From positions 1,178,001 to 1,242,000 of the forward strand of contig PUFA01000072.1 in NCBI GenBank assembly GCA_003508835.1: DNA of 64,000 bases, written 5' to 3'. This document shows positions 35,695-45,965 of this stretch, one piece after another (position 1 is the stretch's first letter; the number at the start of each line of letters is the position of its first letter). The notes beneath the pieces were generated by a model. The model saw only the letters and a program-made list of their open reading frames with translations, was not told where the DNA came from and searched no databases. Position numbers and translations under genes: made by a program. The DNA is from Eonycteris spelaea. Lineage: Eukaryota; Chordata; Mammalia; Chiroptera; Pteropodidae.

Positions 35695-35745
35695 GTGCTG
35701 ATAAGCAGCCATAAGCTAATCCTCCTGGCATGCTCCTTCCCGCCC
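35695..35745 (-). promoter_or_regulatory. Candidate ICAM2 promoter elements (GATA and ETS)
   Basis: A full GATA motif GCTGATAAGC lies at 35,697-35,706 and an ETS-type GGAA core at about 35,727 (minus strand GGGAAGGAGC). These are about 230-270 bp upstream of the ATG. Human ICAM2 is driven in endothelium by GATA and ETS/ERG factors, so the pairing fits. No TATA box is seen. Confidence 0.4.
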
Positions 35746-36837
35746 AGGAACAGGGCGGTGTGGGTGCCCGCGCGTGGACAAGCGTGCGCGTATGCGTGAG
35801 CGACGTGTACTGTGTGGGCACGGAGGACAGTGCCCCAGCTCTGGAGAACTACCAGATCTCACAGGATACAATCTTGGGGTCCCCTCTGGGAAGAGACTAT
35901 CCGAAGTCAGGACCCGTCCAGGATACGGGTCACCGTAGCAAAGCAGGTAGAGAGCGGGGCTTTTCTAGGAAAACCTGGGTGGGGATTGGAGGTGCTGCAG
36001 CCAACTGCCCAGCACGAGTTTGCTTGACCCTTAACGCCCTGCTCTGCTTTCGCCCTCGGCCTGTCTGACTCAGACTCAGCTGGCACAGGGGCGCCTGGCA
36101 GCCCAGAGCCTCAGGAAGCGCTCCCACCATAGTCCCCGGTAGCCCAGGCGCAGAGGAAATAGGGATCCGTCTGGCTGTCACCCAGATCGCCAGCCTCCGT
36201 TCTGGGGCCTGACTTATAGGGCCTCCCTGCCAGCCGCTCCGGCGGGGAGCCTTGGTCTGGGGGCTTGTGCCTGACAAGTTGCGTTGCTCCTAGGAGGTTT
36301 CGTCACCTGTTGCAGGTATCTCCAGCAGCAGTGAGCAGATGAGAAGGGGAATCCCACGGTGGGGAGGGGCCTCGCTAGGGGGCTTTCAGCCTTCTGATGC
36401 TCCAGTTACAGCTAAGAGCCCCTGGGACCAGGGGACCTGGGAGAGGGGAGGCAGGGGCGGGCTTTCTTGCTCCCTCAAGGGCACCTGAGATGGGGCCTTT
36501 CCGAAGGGACGTTCCCGGGTTGGGAGGGTGGGGTGCAGCCTTGCCCTTCTCGTGGGCTGCTGAGGCCAAAGGCTGTTACGATCTGTGTCACTGTCAAGTG
36601 CTGCCCTTTCCAGCCTAGACCCAGGGACGTCCCTGACAGGCCGCCGGACTTCCGAATGATGCCAAAGAAAAGAAGCGGGAGAAGAAGGTGGCCCAAAGCC
36701 CAGCCCGGGGATCCATCCCACATGGGGCTGCAGGAGACACCCTCCCCCTCACCGCCCCCGGCTCCAGCTAGAGGAGGGGGTGGCCCCAGGGGTTGGACAG
36801 CTGCCCAGGTGGCAACTCTGTGGTCTCCAGTGGGTCT

Positions 36838-36905
36838 GAATAATAATCACAATAACTACAATAGTTATAATAACAATAACTACAAACAATACTAATAATA
36901 CAATA
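36838..36905. repeat. AAT/AAC-rich simple repeat
   Basis: Imperfect ATA-ATC-ACA trinucleotide units before a MIR. Confidence 0.8.
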
Positions 36906-37045
36906 ACAAACATTGACTGAGTACAGGTGATAAGTACTTGATAAAGTGTCAACTAATTAAGCCCCCAACTCTATAAAGTAGGTACTGTTACTGTCCCCAT
37001 CTTACAGATAGGGTAACTGAGGCACAGAGCGGTCACATACCTAGG
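36905..37045 (-). repeat. MIR SINE
   Basis: AAGTAGGTACTGTTACTGTC, CCATCTTACAGATAGGGTAA and CTGAGGCACAGAGCGGTC in antisense order. Confidence 0.75.
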
Positions 37046-39574
37046 AGACTGCCGAGGTAGGGGCAAGAGAAGTTTTCTTGGGGACTCGCTTCCCAGGAGC
37101 CCCACAGGAGGGAAATGCAAGGCAGCAGAAGGCCAGAGAAATTGCTGGGGACTTCTTTGCTACAAGGGACTTGGTAACGGTGGGGTGGTTTATGCGCAGA
37201 GAGCTCCAAACAGTTTCTGGGAGGGACAGCGCCTGTGAACCCCAGCGTACACGGAGCTGGGCCAGCCTGACTCCATCCCCTGCGATCCCTCAGGCTAAAA
37301 TGATTCAGAACGGAGCCATTCGTACAAGACAGCAAGTAGCTGGGGCACCAGGGGGAATCACAGCCTCTAGAAAAATTTGAGGGGAAGAAGGTTGGAACCT
37401 CAGTTTAGGAAATGAACTCCTCTCTCCACAGGGCTGACTAGGTCTTAATCCAGTGACTTCTGTCTATCACTTATATTTTTGTTGAAAGAAAACAACCGTC
37501 AGCCTAGAACTGTGTTCCCAGTAAAACCACGTTTCAAGAAGCAAGGCCAAATAAAGGTACTGATAAACAAAGACTGAAAGGGCTTATCCTCAAGACACCT
37601 ATGCTAAAGGGATTTTTAAAGACGTGTCAGGTAGAATTAAAAATGATCACAGGACCCTTTTCTATGCAAGAAGGAAGGGTGAGAAGATAAAATGGCAAAT
37701 GAGCATGCAACCTAAACAATCACTGTCTGCAATAATATTTATAATATTTCTTTGAGAAGTTTCAAAGAGTTCAAAATTAAAATGCTGGGCAATAATATTG
37801 GAGAGAAGATTATAGTTAAAATATTCTAGACTCCTTGTGTTGTTTAGAAGGGAGGATACATTTTAAGTTATGCTAGCATGGTAAAATTTCAAGGAAAATC
37901 AGCAAAGATAGAGTTTATAAATTCTAAACCACTAGAGAGGGTTAAAATGGTATATATATATATAAAAAAACTTCAAACAATCAACTAAATAAGGAGAAAA
38001 AGAATAGAAAAAATGGGGCAAATGTAAATTTTTAAAAGATGGTATTAAAAAGTCCAAATTTATTGATAATCACAATAAAGGTGAAAATTTTAACAGTTAA
38101 AAGACAGGGATTGTCAGATTTTTTTGAAAAGTTTTAAAATCCCACACATATTTGGTAATGTGAAAACCCATGAGTCAAAGAAAAAATAGTCGTAACACAT
38201 TGTAAAATTCTTAGAATTGAGTGATAATGAAAAAAAACAAGAAAATTTATGGGCTACATTGAAAGTGGTACTTAGAGGGAAATTTATAGCCTTGAAAGTT
38301 GTATCAGAAAAGAGTCTGAAATAAGTATCCAATTGAAGTAAGTACTCAAGAAGTTAGAAAAAAATAACAGCAAAATAAACCCAAAAGTGACACAAAAGGA
38401 AATAAAGATAATATGAGAAGAAATTAAAGAAAGTACGCAAAACAATGTACACCCAAAAGTAAACTCAAGGATAAGAAAGAGAGGAAATCAGCCACACAGA
38501 ACACAAAAGATATGGTAGACAGGATCAGTAAAGCCTAAAGTCACTTCTTTGAAAAAACTTATAGGATGGGGAAATCGCTGGTAAAATCTACTTATAAACA
38601 AAAGAAAGCACAAATAAACGTCCTTAGGAATGAAAACAGGAACATACTACAAGAAAAAAAAGACGTTAAAAGTTCACATAAACAGAAAGTACACAGGTGG
38701 TTGCCATGAGGGGAGGGTGAGGGGGGGAATTGTTATTTCATGGGCAGAGTTTCCGCTTTGTATGAAAAAGTTCCAGAGATGGGTTGCAAAACAATGCACT
38801 TAACATACCCAACTACTAACATCAGACAAAGTTGATTTTTAACCACAAAAATACTTAAAATCCATGAGGGATAGAGTGAGTACTGAAATTAAAGGGTCAG
38901 TTAGCCAGGATGTTCTAATAGTTCTAAACTTGTAAGCATCTAGGTTCAAAGAACTATAAAGGGATAAAATCACCATCTTGGCAAGAAATTTTAATATTCA
39001 TTTCTCAACTATGTATAATGAAGCAGACAAAAAAATAGTTAAGATGGTACACTCGATATGTAATTTTACAATGAAAAATAAAAAAGACTGTAAATAATTT
39101 ATGTCAAGATATATGAAAATAGATCAAATATTAGAAAACTATAACTTACCAAACTTAAGAAGGAATAAAAAGCCCAAGTGGTTCTACAGCTATTAAAAAT
39201 ATTGGATCTATAATTTAAAATCTTCCCACAAAGAAAATACCTCAGACAGTTTTACAGAAGTTTAAGTGGAGGTAATTCTAATTTTATAAAAACTCTTTCT
39301 GAGAATGGAAAAAGCAGGAACACTCTCTAACTCTTTCTATGAGGACAGTATAAATTTCATACCAAAATGAGATGAGTAAGAAAAGTCAAGAAGCTAATCT
39401 CACTCATGAATATAGATGCAACGTTATAAGAAAAACACTAGCAACTCAAATCTAGCCGTATATAAAAATATATATAAGATAGCCATCTAAGTGAGCTTAT
39501 CTCAGGCATGCAAAGGTGGTTTAATGATAGAAAACCCACAAATATCATTTATGACATTGGCAATAGTAAACTTT

Positions 39575-40055
39575 GGCGCTCTGTGTCACATTGCTTCTGC
39601 CTGCTTCTGATAGCAACTGTACTTACAGTGGATAATTTCATGCAAGCTTAGACTCACCTTATGCTGCCGGTGTCTCACCTCAAGCTTATAGCATGTTTCT
39701 TTCTGTCTCACAGCGATTTATCGTCTGCCAGTGTTCCCCAGAAGTGTGGGAAAGTTGTCTAATTTGCAACCCTCAATCCATGAGGGGACAGGAGCTGGTG
39801 GATACAGACTCCAGCCTCCTTCTTTCCCGTGGCGATTCTGAGTGGCATCTTGTTGGCTTCCCAGAGGTCCCAGCAGAACTGAGTGCCTTCTGCCTACAGC
39901 TGTGTCATCAGACATGCACTTTTAAATTGGCTTTTCCTCTTCCACGTTTCAGTCTCCCTGCTCCTTCACGCCCTGCTTCCTGGAATCACCTGTCAGATAA
40001 CCCACCTGTCCTTGTCCTTGCTCCAGGCTCTGCTTTTAAGGAGCTCAAACTAAAA
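39575..40055. other. Unidentified insertion inside the L1
   Basis: About 480 bp of higher GC than the L1 on both sides; L1 ORF2 homology stops before it and resumes after. It contains phrases I associate with old interspersed repeats (CTTTTCCTCTTCCACGTTTC, TCCTGGAATCACCTGTCAGA) but I cannot name the family. A 141-codon frame here shows no domain. Confidence 0.5.
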
Positions 40056-41461
40056 ATTATCTTAACAGATTTAAGAAGAAAAAACATGATCATCTTAACA
40101 GATGAGGACATAGTATAAGCTCTTAGCAAATTAGAAGGAAACATCCTTAACCTGATAAAAAGAACTTACAAAAAGCTTACATATATTATTTTTAATGAGT
40201 AAATCTCAGGAGCATTTTCTTTAAAACCAAGAACAAGACAAGGATGCACAATATCTCTGCTTCTATTAAACGTTGTACCAGAGGTCCTGAACAGTGTGCA
40301 GTAAGAAAAAAAAATTAAAGCCCTAAGGATGGGGAAAGAGCAAAACCATCAGTATTTTTATATGATATAATTACCTATGTAGAAAATCTAGAAGAATGAT
40401 CAGACAAATGATTCAAAATAATAAGAGCTTTTAGCAAGGCAGCTAGCTATAAAATCAATATCCGCAAATAAGTTGCTTTCGTGTATATCAGTAACATACT
40501 AAAATATAATTTTAAAAACACCATTTATAATAGCACAAAAGTAGGAATAAGCCTAGAAAAACATGTATAAAACCTACAGTAAGAAGTTATAAAACCTTAT
40601 TGAAAGGCATTGAATACGATCTAAACAAATGGAGAGAGAACATGTGTTCACGAATAGGAAGTTCGATGCTAGAAAGATGTCATTCTCTCCTCACTGAACT
40701 ACGGATTCAGTGCAGTTCCAATTCATCCCAATGGGATTTTTTTCATGAAAATTGAAAGCTGATTTTAAAACATAGATGAAAGAGCAAAAGGGCCAAGATA
40801 CCCCTAAAGAATAATAAGGTGAGGGGATTTGCTGTTCTAGATATGAAGACATTATAAATTATATTATTAGTGTAGGCGTAGGCAAATTAACCAATGGAAT
40901 GGAATAAAAGCCCAGAAATAACTTGTATAAAGCTCTGACACATGACAAAGGTAGCCTTGTAGATCGTTGGGTGAAAAAAGGTCTATTAAATACATGATAC
41001 TCAATCAACTGCTTAACTATATGGAGGAAAAGGGAGGGAATATACCCCAGCCTCAGATTGAATGTAGACACAAATTCCATGTAGATTAAGGACTTATATG
41101 TGAAAGAACACTTTAAAAACTATTATAAGAAAATACAGTATTTTATCTTTGGGGCAGGGAAGGATTTTTTAAGCAAGACCCCAAAATCACCATCAATCAA
41201 AACATAAAACTGACAGCTTTGGCTACATTAAAGACACATGTGAACATTTCAAACAAAAGGAAACATGTCTAAATAAATGAAAAGATAATTTAACTCAATA
41301 ACAGCCTGGGAAATTAAAATTAAAACCACAATGGGATGTCATTTGATATCTACCAGACTGGTAAAAGTGAAAAAAATCTAACAAGAACCAAATTTTGGAA
41401 AGGTTGCAGGTGAATAGGAATTCTTATAATGCTGGTGAGAGGGGACATTAGCTCTCTGGGA

Positions 41462-41690
41462 CAGGGGTCACCAACTCTGGGGCCATGGACCCCTAACTGG
41501 GTGTGGCTTGTTAGAAACCGGGCAACAGCAGAAAGTGAGCGCGGGGTAACAAGAGAGTGAGGCTTCATCTCTGGATTTGCAGACGCTCCCCAGCGCGAGC
41601 ATCACCGTCTCAGCTCTACCTCCGATCATCAAGCATGAGTTTCTCATAGGCGCACGAGCCTCTGGTGCCAAAAACATTGGGGACCACTGG
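41462..41690 (+). mobile_element. MER1-like hAT-Charlie transposon with perfect target duplication
   Basis: 229 bp, same family as the copy at 5,780 but in the opposite orientation. It starts caggggtcacc and ends ttggggaccactgg. The 8-bp flanks at 41,454-41,461 and 41,691-41,698 are both ctctggga, a perfect hAT target duplication. It sits within the L1 3' region, so it is younger than the L1. Confidence 0.85.
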
Positions 41691-41819
41691 CTCTGGGAGA
41701 TAATCAGGCATAATCTTGAAAAGCTGAATATGCTGACATCCTATAACCCACATTTCCACTGTCAGATATACGCCTTAGGGGAACTTTTGCGCTAAGAACT
41801 AGATGACGTGTCCTGTGTG

Positions 41820-41995
41820 CTTACCTCGTACGATCTGTGTGACTTTGAGCAAGTCACTTAATTTCCTTGTACCTGTTGCCTCTTCTGTAATATGCGATTC
41901 ATAACAGTACCGTCCTCGCAGGGTGTTGTGTGGATGAAACATATTAATTGTGTTAAAAATTTTTAAGTACTTAAAACAGTGCCTAGCACACAGGA
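41820..41995 (+). repeat. MIR SINE
   Basis: GATCTGTGTGACTTTGAGCA, AGTCACTTAATTTCCTTG, GGGTGTTGTGTGGATGAAAC and AGTGCCTAGCACACAGGAAA in sense order. Confidence 0.8.
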
Positions 41996-43019
41996 AATGT
42001 TATATATAACTGTTTCATAAAATAGGTATGCATGTGAGATAAAGCACTTAAAAAAATCCAGAGAACAAGAAACACCATTGGAAGGGTGGTTACGTCTGGG
42101 GCGGGGGGGAAGTGAGCAGCCCAAAAGTGATGCAAGATTTAGTGCTATTTCATTCTTGTGTTGAGTGGTGGGTTCAGGGCTGTTCGTGATGTTATGCTGT
42201 ATACAATGTATACACATGGTACCTATATGTGCATGTATGTGCCACATAGTAAATTTCACAAAAAGATTACGAAGGGAAAAGAGAAATTCCTATGTGTCTA
42301 GAAAGAAGAGGAGTCTCATGGCAATGTGAGCGATAGCTTAGGAAAGTCCCCCTGTACCTGAGGAGGGACGATTTCACTGAGTGAGTGTCATTGTGAGCCC
42401 CAGATGCAATCCCCAAAGGATGGGGACTGTTCTTCCCCCTGCGTATGAGCTCCAGCCCCGCTCAGATGGCCCAGGTCACACGCATGTGGGCCCGTAGACC
42501 AAAAAAATGGCAGCCCCACACTTCCAAATCTGTCACCTGGACGACAGAGCAAGAGAGGAAGCAAGAGAACAAAAACAGGAAATGACAAAAGCCAGACCTA
42601 TGGACTCAGAGACAGGATCTCTGAGGAGCTGAGGACATCCAGCCAGAAGGAACTCCGGGATCTGCAGCCCCGGTGCTTACCAGGGGGACGCTGAGGTCCA
42701 GAGAGGAAGGGAGGGATTAAAACTCAGGTCTGGATGCTCTGTCCCAAACCCCTTCCACTCTGCCCAGACGGAGGTGAGAACTGCGACCTTACCTACCGGT
42801 CGTCTGCTAAACGGAAGGACAGCAGCGACGAGGTAGGAGGGGTGGCCAGGGGTCAAGCTCACCTGAAGAAGTGGAAGCCAGATGGGAAGCTGCCGGGCTA
42901 GCTGCCGGTTTGGCGCCTGTCGGGCCAGGCTCCCCTCTCCCCTCCCCAGCCCGAGGTCACGTGCTTCCTCTGTTCTGCTCTCGTCTAAAACAAACCTCGG
43001 TTTCAGTTCACACTCTGTT

Positions 43020-43351
43020 TTTTCTAGCTGCGATAAAATATACACACAAAATTTTGCCACTTTAACCGCTTTTAGTGTCTGGTTCTGTGGCATTAAGTAT
43101 GGGCCTCGTGGTGTAACCATCACCACCGCCCCTCTCCAGGGACGTGTTTCTCTTCCCCAAACGAAACTATTCTCATTGAGCAGGAACTTCCCAGTCCGCT
43201 GGGCACCTCCGTTCTTTCTGCCTTTGTGAATGTGACTCCGCTAGGAGCCTCACAGGATTTGTCCTTTTGTGACTGGTTTACTTGGCTGAGCATGATTTCT
43301 CCAGGCTTACCCCTGTGGCAGCATCTATCAGCATTTCCTTCCTTTTTAAGG
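43020..43351 (-). mobile_element. L1 3' region fragment
   Basis: Antisense L1 tail on the plus strand: GCCACTTTAACCGCTTTTAG, CCATCACCACCGCCCCTCTC, TTTGTCCTTTTGTGACTGGT, TCAGCATTTCCTTCCTTTTT. A second short piece (TTTTTGAGGAGCCGCCATGC) follows at about 43,875, beyond the NOP56 fragment. Confidence 0.75.
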
Positions 43352-43765
43352 CTTTTGCCTTTTCTTCTTTGGGGGCCTTTCACTTATCTGCACACACTCC
43401 TCTGGCTACTGCTGCTGTTTTCTAGAGATGCACGAGCATGGCAGCCAGCTCTCTCCTTCTGCAAGCGTTTCTTCTCCTGCTTCTCCGGCTTCCTAGTAAT
43501 CTCAGCGACTTCCTCTGCCCGAACCATGACCTCCAGATTCCTCCAGTCTCTGAGAAGGATAGCCACGCCTCAACTTGTTCGCGAAGCTTCTCCCCAATAC
43601 AGAGAAGCAACCAATTCACGAGGCAATACTGCATTTGTTTGCCAGGTATCGGGAGATGCGGCCTTTGTTCTTGGCAGCTGCTCGGCCAACGGAGGTGGAG
43701 TGGAAAATGAGTCCATATTTTGGGATGTTACCCCTTGTCTTCAGGGCTCTGGAAACCCGGTCCCT
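43352..43765 (-). pseudogene. NOP56: NOP56 processed pseudogene fragment
   Basis: Intron-less relic of the box C/D snoRNP core protein gene NOP56, minus strand. It covers part of the C-terminal half of the protein. In order, and across several frames, it encodes [74 protein letters not shown] and PEECVQISERPPKKKRQKP. A CGA-to-TGA stop follows CSIAS, and several deletions shift the frame. It lacks the 5' half and the C-terminal KKK tail. L1 pieces in the same orientation flank it, so it likely inserted into an older L1. Not functional. Confidence 0.88.
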
Positions 43766-44137
43766 TGGCTGGGTCCTGGGCATCACTCAGACAGCAGGAC
43801 TGGCTATCACCCCACACGGCAGAGGCCTGCAGAGGTCAGGAAGCCCTGGTCAGCCATCACATGACTACAGTTCATTTTTGAGGAGCCGCCATGCCATTTT
43901 CCTCTACTCTCTCTCTGGAGAGGCTGTTTCTGCACTCCTGGGGACTTTAGATAACTGAGATAGTGCCAGGGTAAGCCACCTGCTGTCTTCCTGCGGAAGT
44001 CTTGTCAGTATCACAAAGCTGCGTCTTCCCTCTATCTGACATGCCCCACCACAAAAACCTTCTACGTGCGACTAAGAACTATTGCTTTCTCAGATCTTTG
44101 TACATCTGCCACCTCTTCTAGTAATTAAGGAAGAAGG

Positions 44138-44160
44138 GAAAACAAAACAAAACAAAACAC
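44138..44160. repeat. (AAAAC)n microsatellite
   Basis: Four AAAAC units. Confidence 0.85.
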
Positions 44161-44529
44161 TGCCCTAGCAGAGTGACTTTGTACGAAAGCCAGGGGCAGA
44201 GGCAGGTTCTGGGCAGCCCGCCAGGCTCACCCACACGTAGGGGATCGTGCTCCCCAGGGCCAGCCCCACAGCACACACCGTTCAAGCTCCTAGCTTTTCA
44301 AGGTCACAGATTAGGTCATGTCAGGGACCAACGGTATCGTCAAGGCCATAAACGCGCAAGATCTGTTGGCCTAGAGCAATCTCCCCTGATACTTCCTGTG
44401 TTTTATTATCGTCACAGAAGGTCTCTTTGGAATCTTCCTGTCATACCGCTGACAAAACAAAATCAATATTGAATGTTAGGGCCCTGAGGGCATCGGGCCC
44501 AAGGCTCCGAGGGGCCCCTGTAACTTTAA

Positions 44530-44690
44530 AGTGTTTTTAAAACTTATTTATTTAAATTAGTTTCAAGTATACAGTACATTGGTTAGACAGCTATATAGTT
44601 CTTTAAACGATCCCCGCAATTGCCCCCTCCCTCCCCTGGCCCTCCACCTAGCAGCATATTAATGCTAACTGCATTCCCTCTGCCGTGCTC
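44530..44690 (-). mobile_element. L1 3' end, antisense
   Basis: TTTCAAGTATACAGTACATT, GGTTAGACAGCTATATAGTT and CTTTAAACGATCCCC form the reverse complement of a common L1 3' tail. Confidence 0.65.
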
Positions 44691-45251
44691 CCCATCCCTG
44701 TGACCAACTATCAACTACTAATTTGTGCTTCTTTAGCCCTTCACCCCATTCTCCCAGCCTCCCAGCCCCCCTTCCCTCTGTTCGATGTACAGAAGGGAGA
44801 ACAAGGGCAAGGGTGTTGTCTTTCTTCGTTCACATTACAAACAGTATTATGCTCCACCTGGGATCCCAAGTCTGCTTGCAGCCCAGATGTGAAGCCCCCA
44901 AAGCCGTCTCTAATAGGGCGGGGCTCCCATTCTTCACTGAGGGGCCGAACTGTCTGTGTAGCTTTTAGGGGCAGAAGTGTTGGGCCCGCCCCAGAACCAT
45001 TCAATTATAACCCCGTGCGCCTGCTTTAAAAGCGCACGGACAGTGCTGATGCATCGTTTGAACTGGAACCCCCTCTCCGACCTCCCGTCTTCCTCCTCTC
45101 TCTGTTTCGTGGCTTCTGGACAGATCGCTTTCCATGCCTATTTCCTGTTCTTTGCTAAGTTTCTGGCGCACCCCCAGAGCACACTGGAAAAATGTTTACT
45201 GGACTTAATTAAGCTAGCACCTCGTTTTTATGAGACGTGTTTTGCAGCAAA

Positions 45252-45412
45252 TGTACTCAAACTTTAGCATATGTCGACATCGCTGAAGGGCCCCCCCACC
45301 CCAGAGTTTTTTGATTCAGTGAGTCTGGGGTGAGGCCTGCGAATTTGTAATCTTAGCAAGTTCCCAAGTGATGCCGATGCTTCTGGTCCTGGGACCACAC
45401 TCTATTAGCAAG
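45252..45412. repeat. MER5A hAT-Charlie element
   Basis: CAAACTTTAGCATATGTCGA, CCACCCCAGAGTTTTTTGAT, TTCAGTGAGTCTGGGGTGAG and AAGTTCCCAAGTGATGCCGA follow the MER5A consensus. Confidence 0.8.
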
Positions 45413-45619
45413 AATGAGAGAGTGTTCTCAATTTAAATAAAGTCAAGGTAATCACAATTACAAGAAGAAACCAGAGGTATGGAGTCAAAATGCTGACAGG
45501 GCCCTTGGAAGCCTAGCGCTTCATAGGGCAGGCTGTAAGCTCATTGGCCTGATGGAGGCCAGACTGAATGACGAAGATTGTGGGGGTCAGCCTGATGTAG
45601 TGGCGTTACAAGGATCTGT

Positions 45620-45965
45620 GCGTGAATCTCTGCTCAGCCCCACTGCTAACCATGTGACCTTGGTCAAGTTGCTTAACTTCTCTGAGCTTCGGTTTGCTCA
45701 TCTGCAAAATGGGATAAACACAGTACGAGCCAACGTCTCTGTCGTGCTTAGAATGCATGCACATTGAGCTGAATACTGGTGAGTAGTAACTGAGCAGGCA
45801 CGCAGCAGCAAGAGGCTGAGCGGAGATTGGGCTGGGATCCCATGTCTAACCTCTAAGGCCCTCTTGCTCACCTCAGGGTCCCCTGCAAAGGGCTTCCGGG
45901 AGGAGTAAATGCCTTGGTTTGTAAAACATTGACTCAGGGCCAGATACACGGTGAGCACTCAACCA
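45620..45965 (+). repeat. MIR SINE, long
   Basis: CTAACCATGTGACCTTGGTC, AAGTTGCTTAACTTCTCTGA and CTCATCTGCAAAATGGGATA, with a second block ending GTGAGCACTCAACCAAACTT. Unrelated sequence may sit between the two parts. Confidence 0.75.

Larger units (their letters stand above)
37450..41800 (+). mobile_element. Degraded L1 LINE, sense, with nested insertions
   Basis: AT-rich L1 in plus orientation. It holds an internal region (CTAGAACTGTGTTCCCAGTA), ORF2 segments (TTAGAGGGAAATTTATAGCC; GAAACATCCTTAACCTGATA; AATGGGATGTCATTTGATAT) and an ORF2 end near 41,340-41,780. No long frame survives. It is interrupted by an L1-type 3' tail at about 38,690-38,830, an unidentified 480-bp segment at about 39,575-40,055 and an hAT element at 41,462-41,690. 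Confidence 0.85.

Noticed and set aside
43226..43864. 212-codon plus-strand frame
   Set aside because: Opposite strand of the NOP56 pseudogene fragment.
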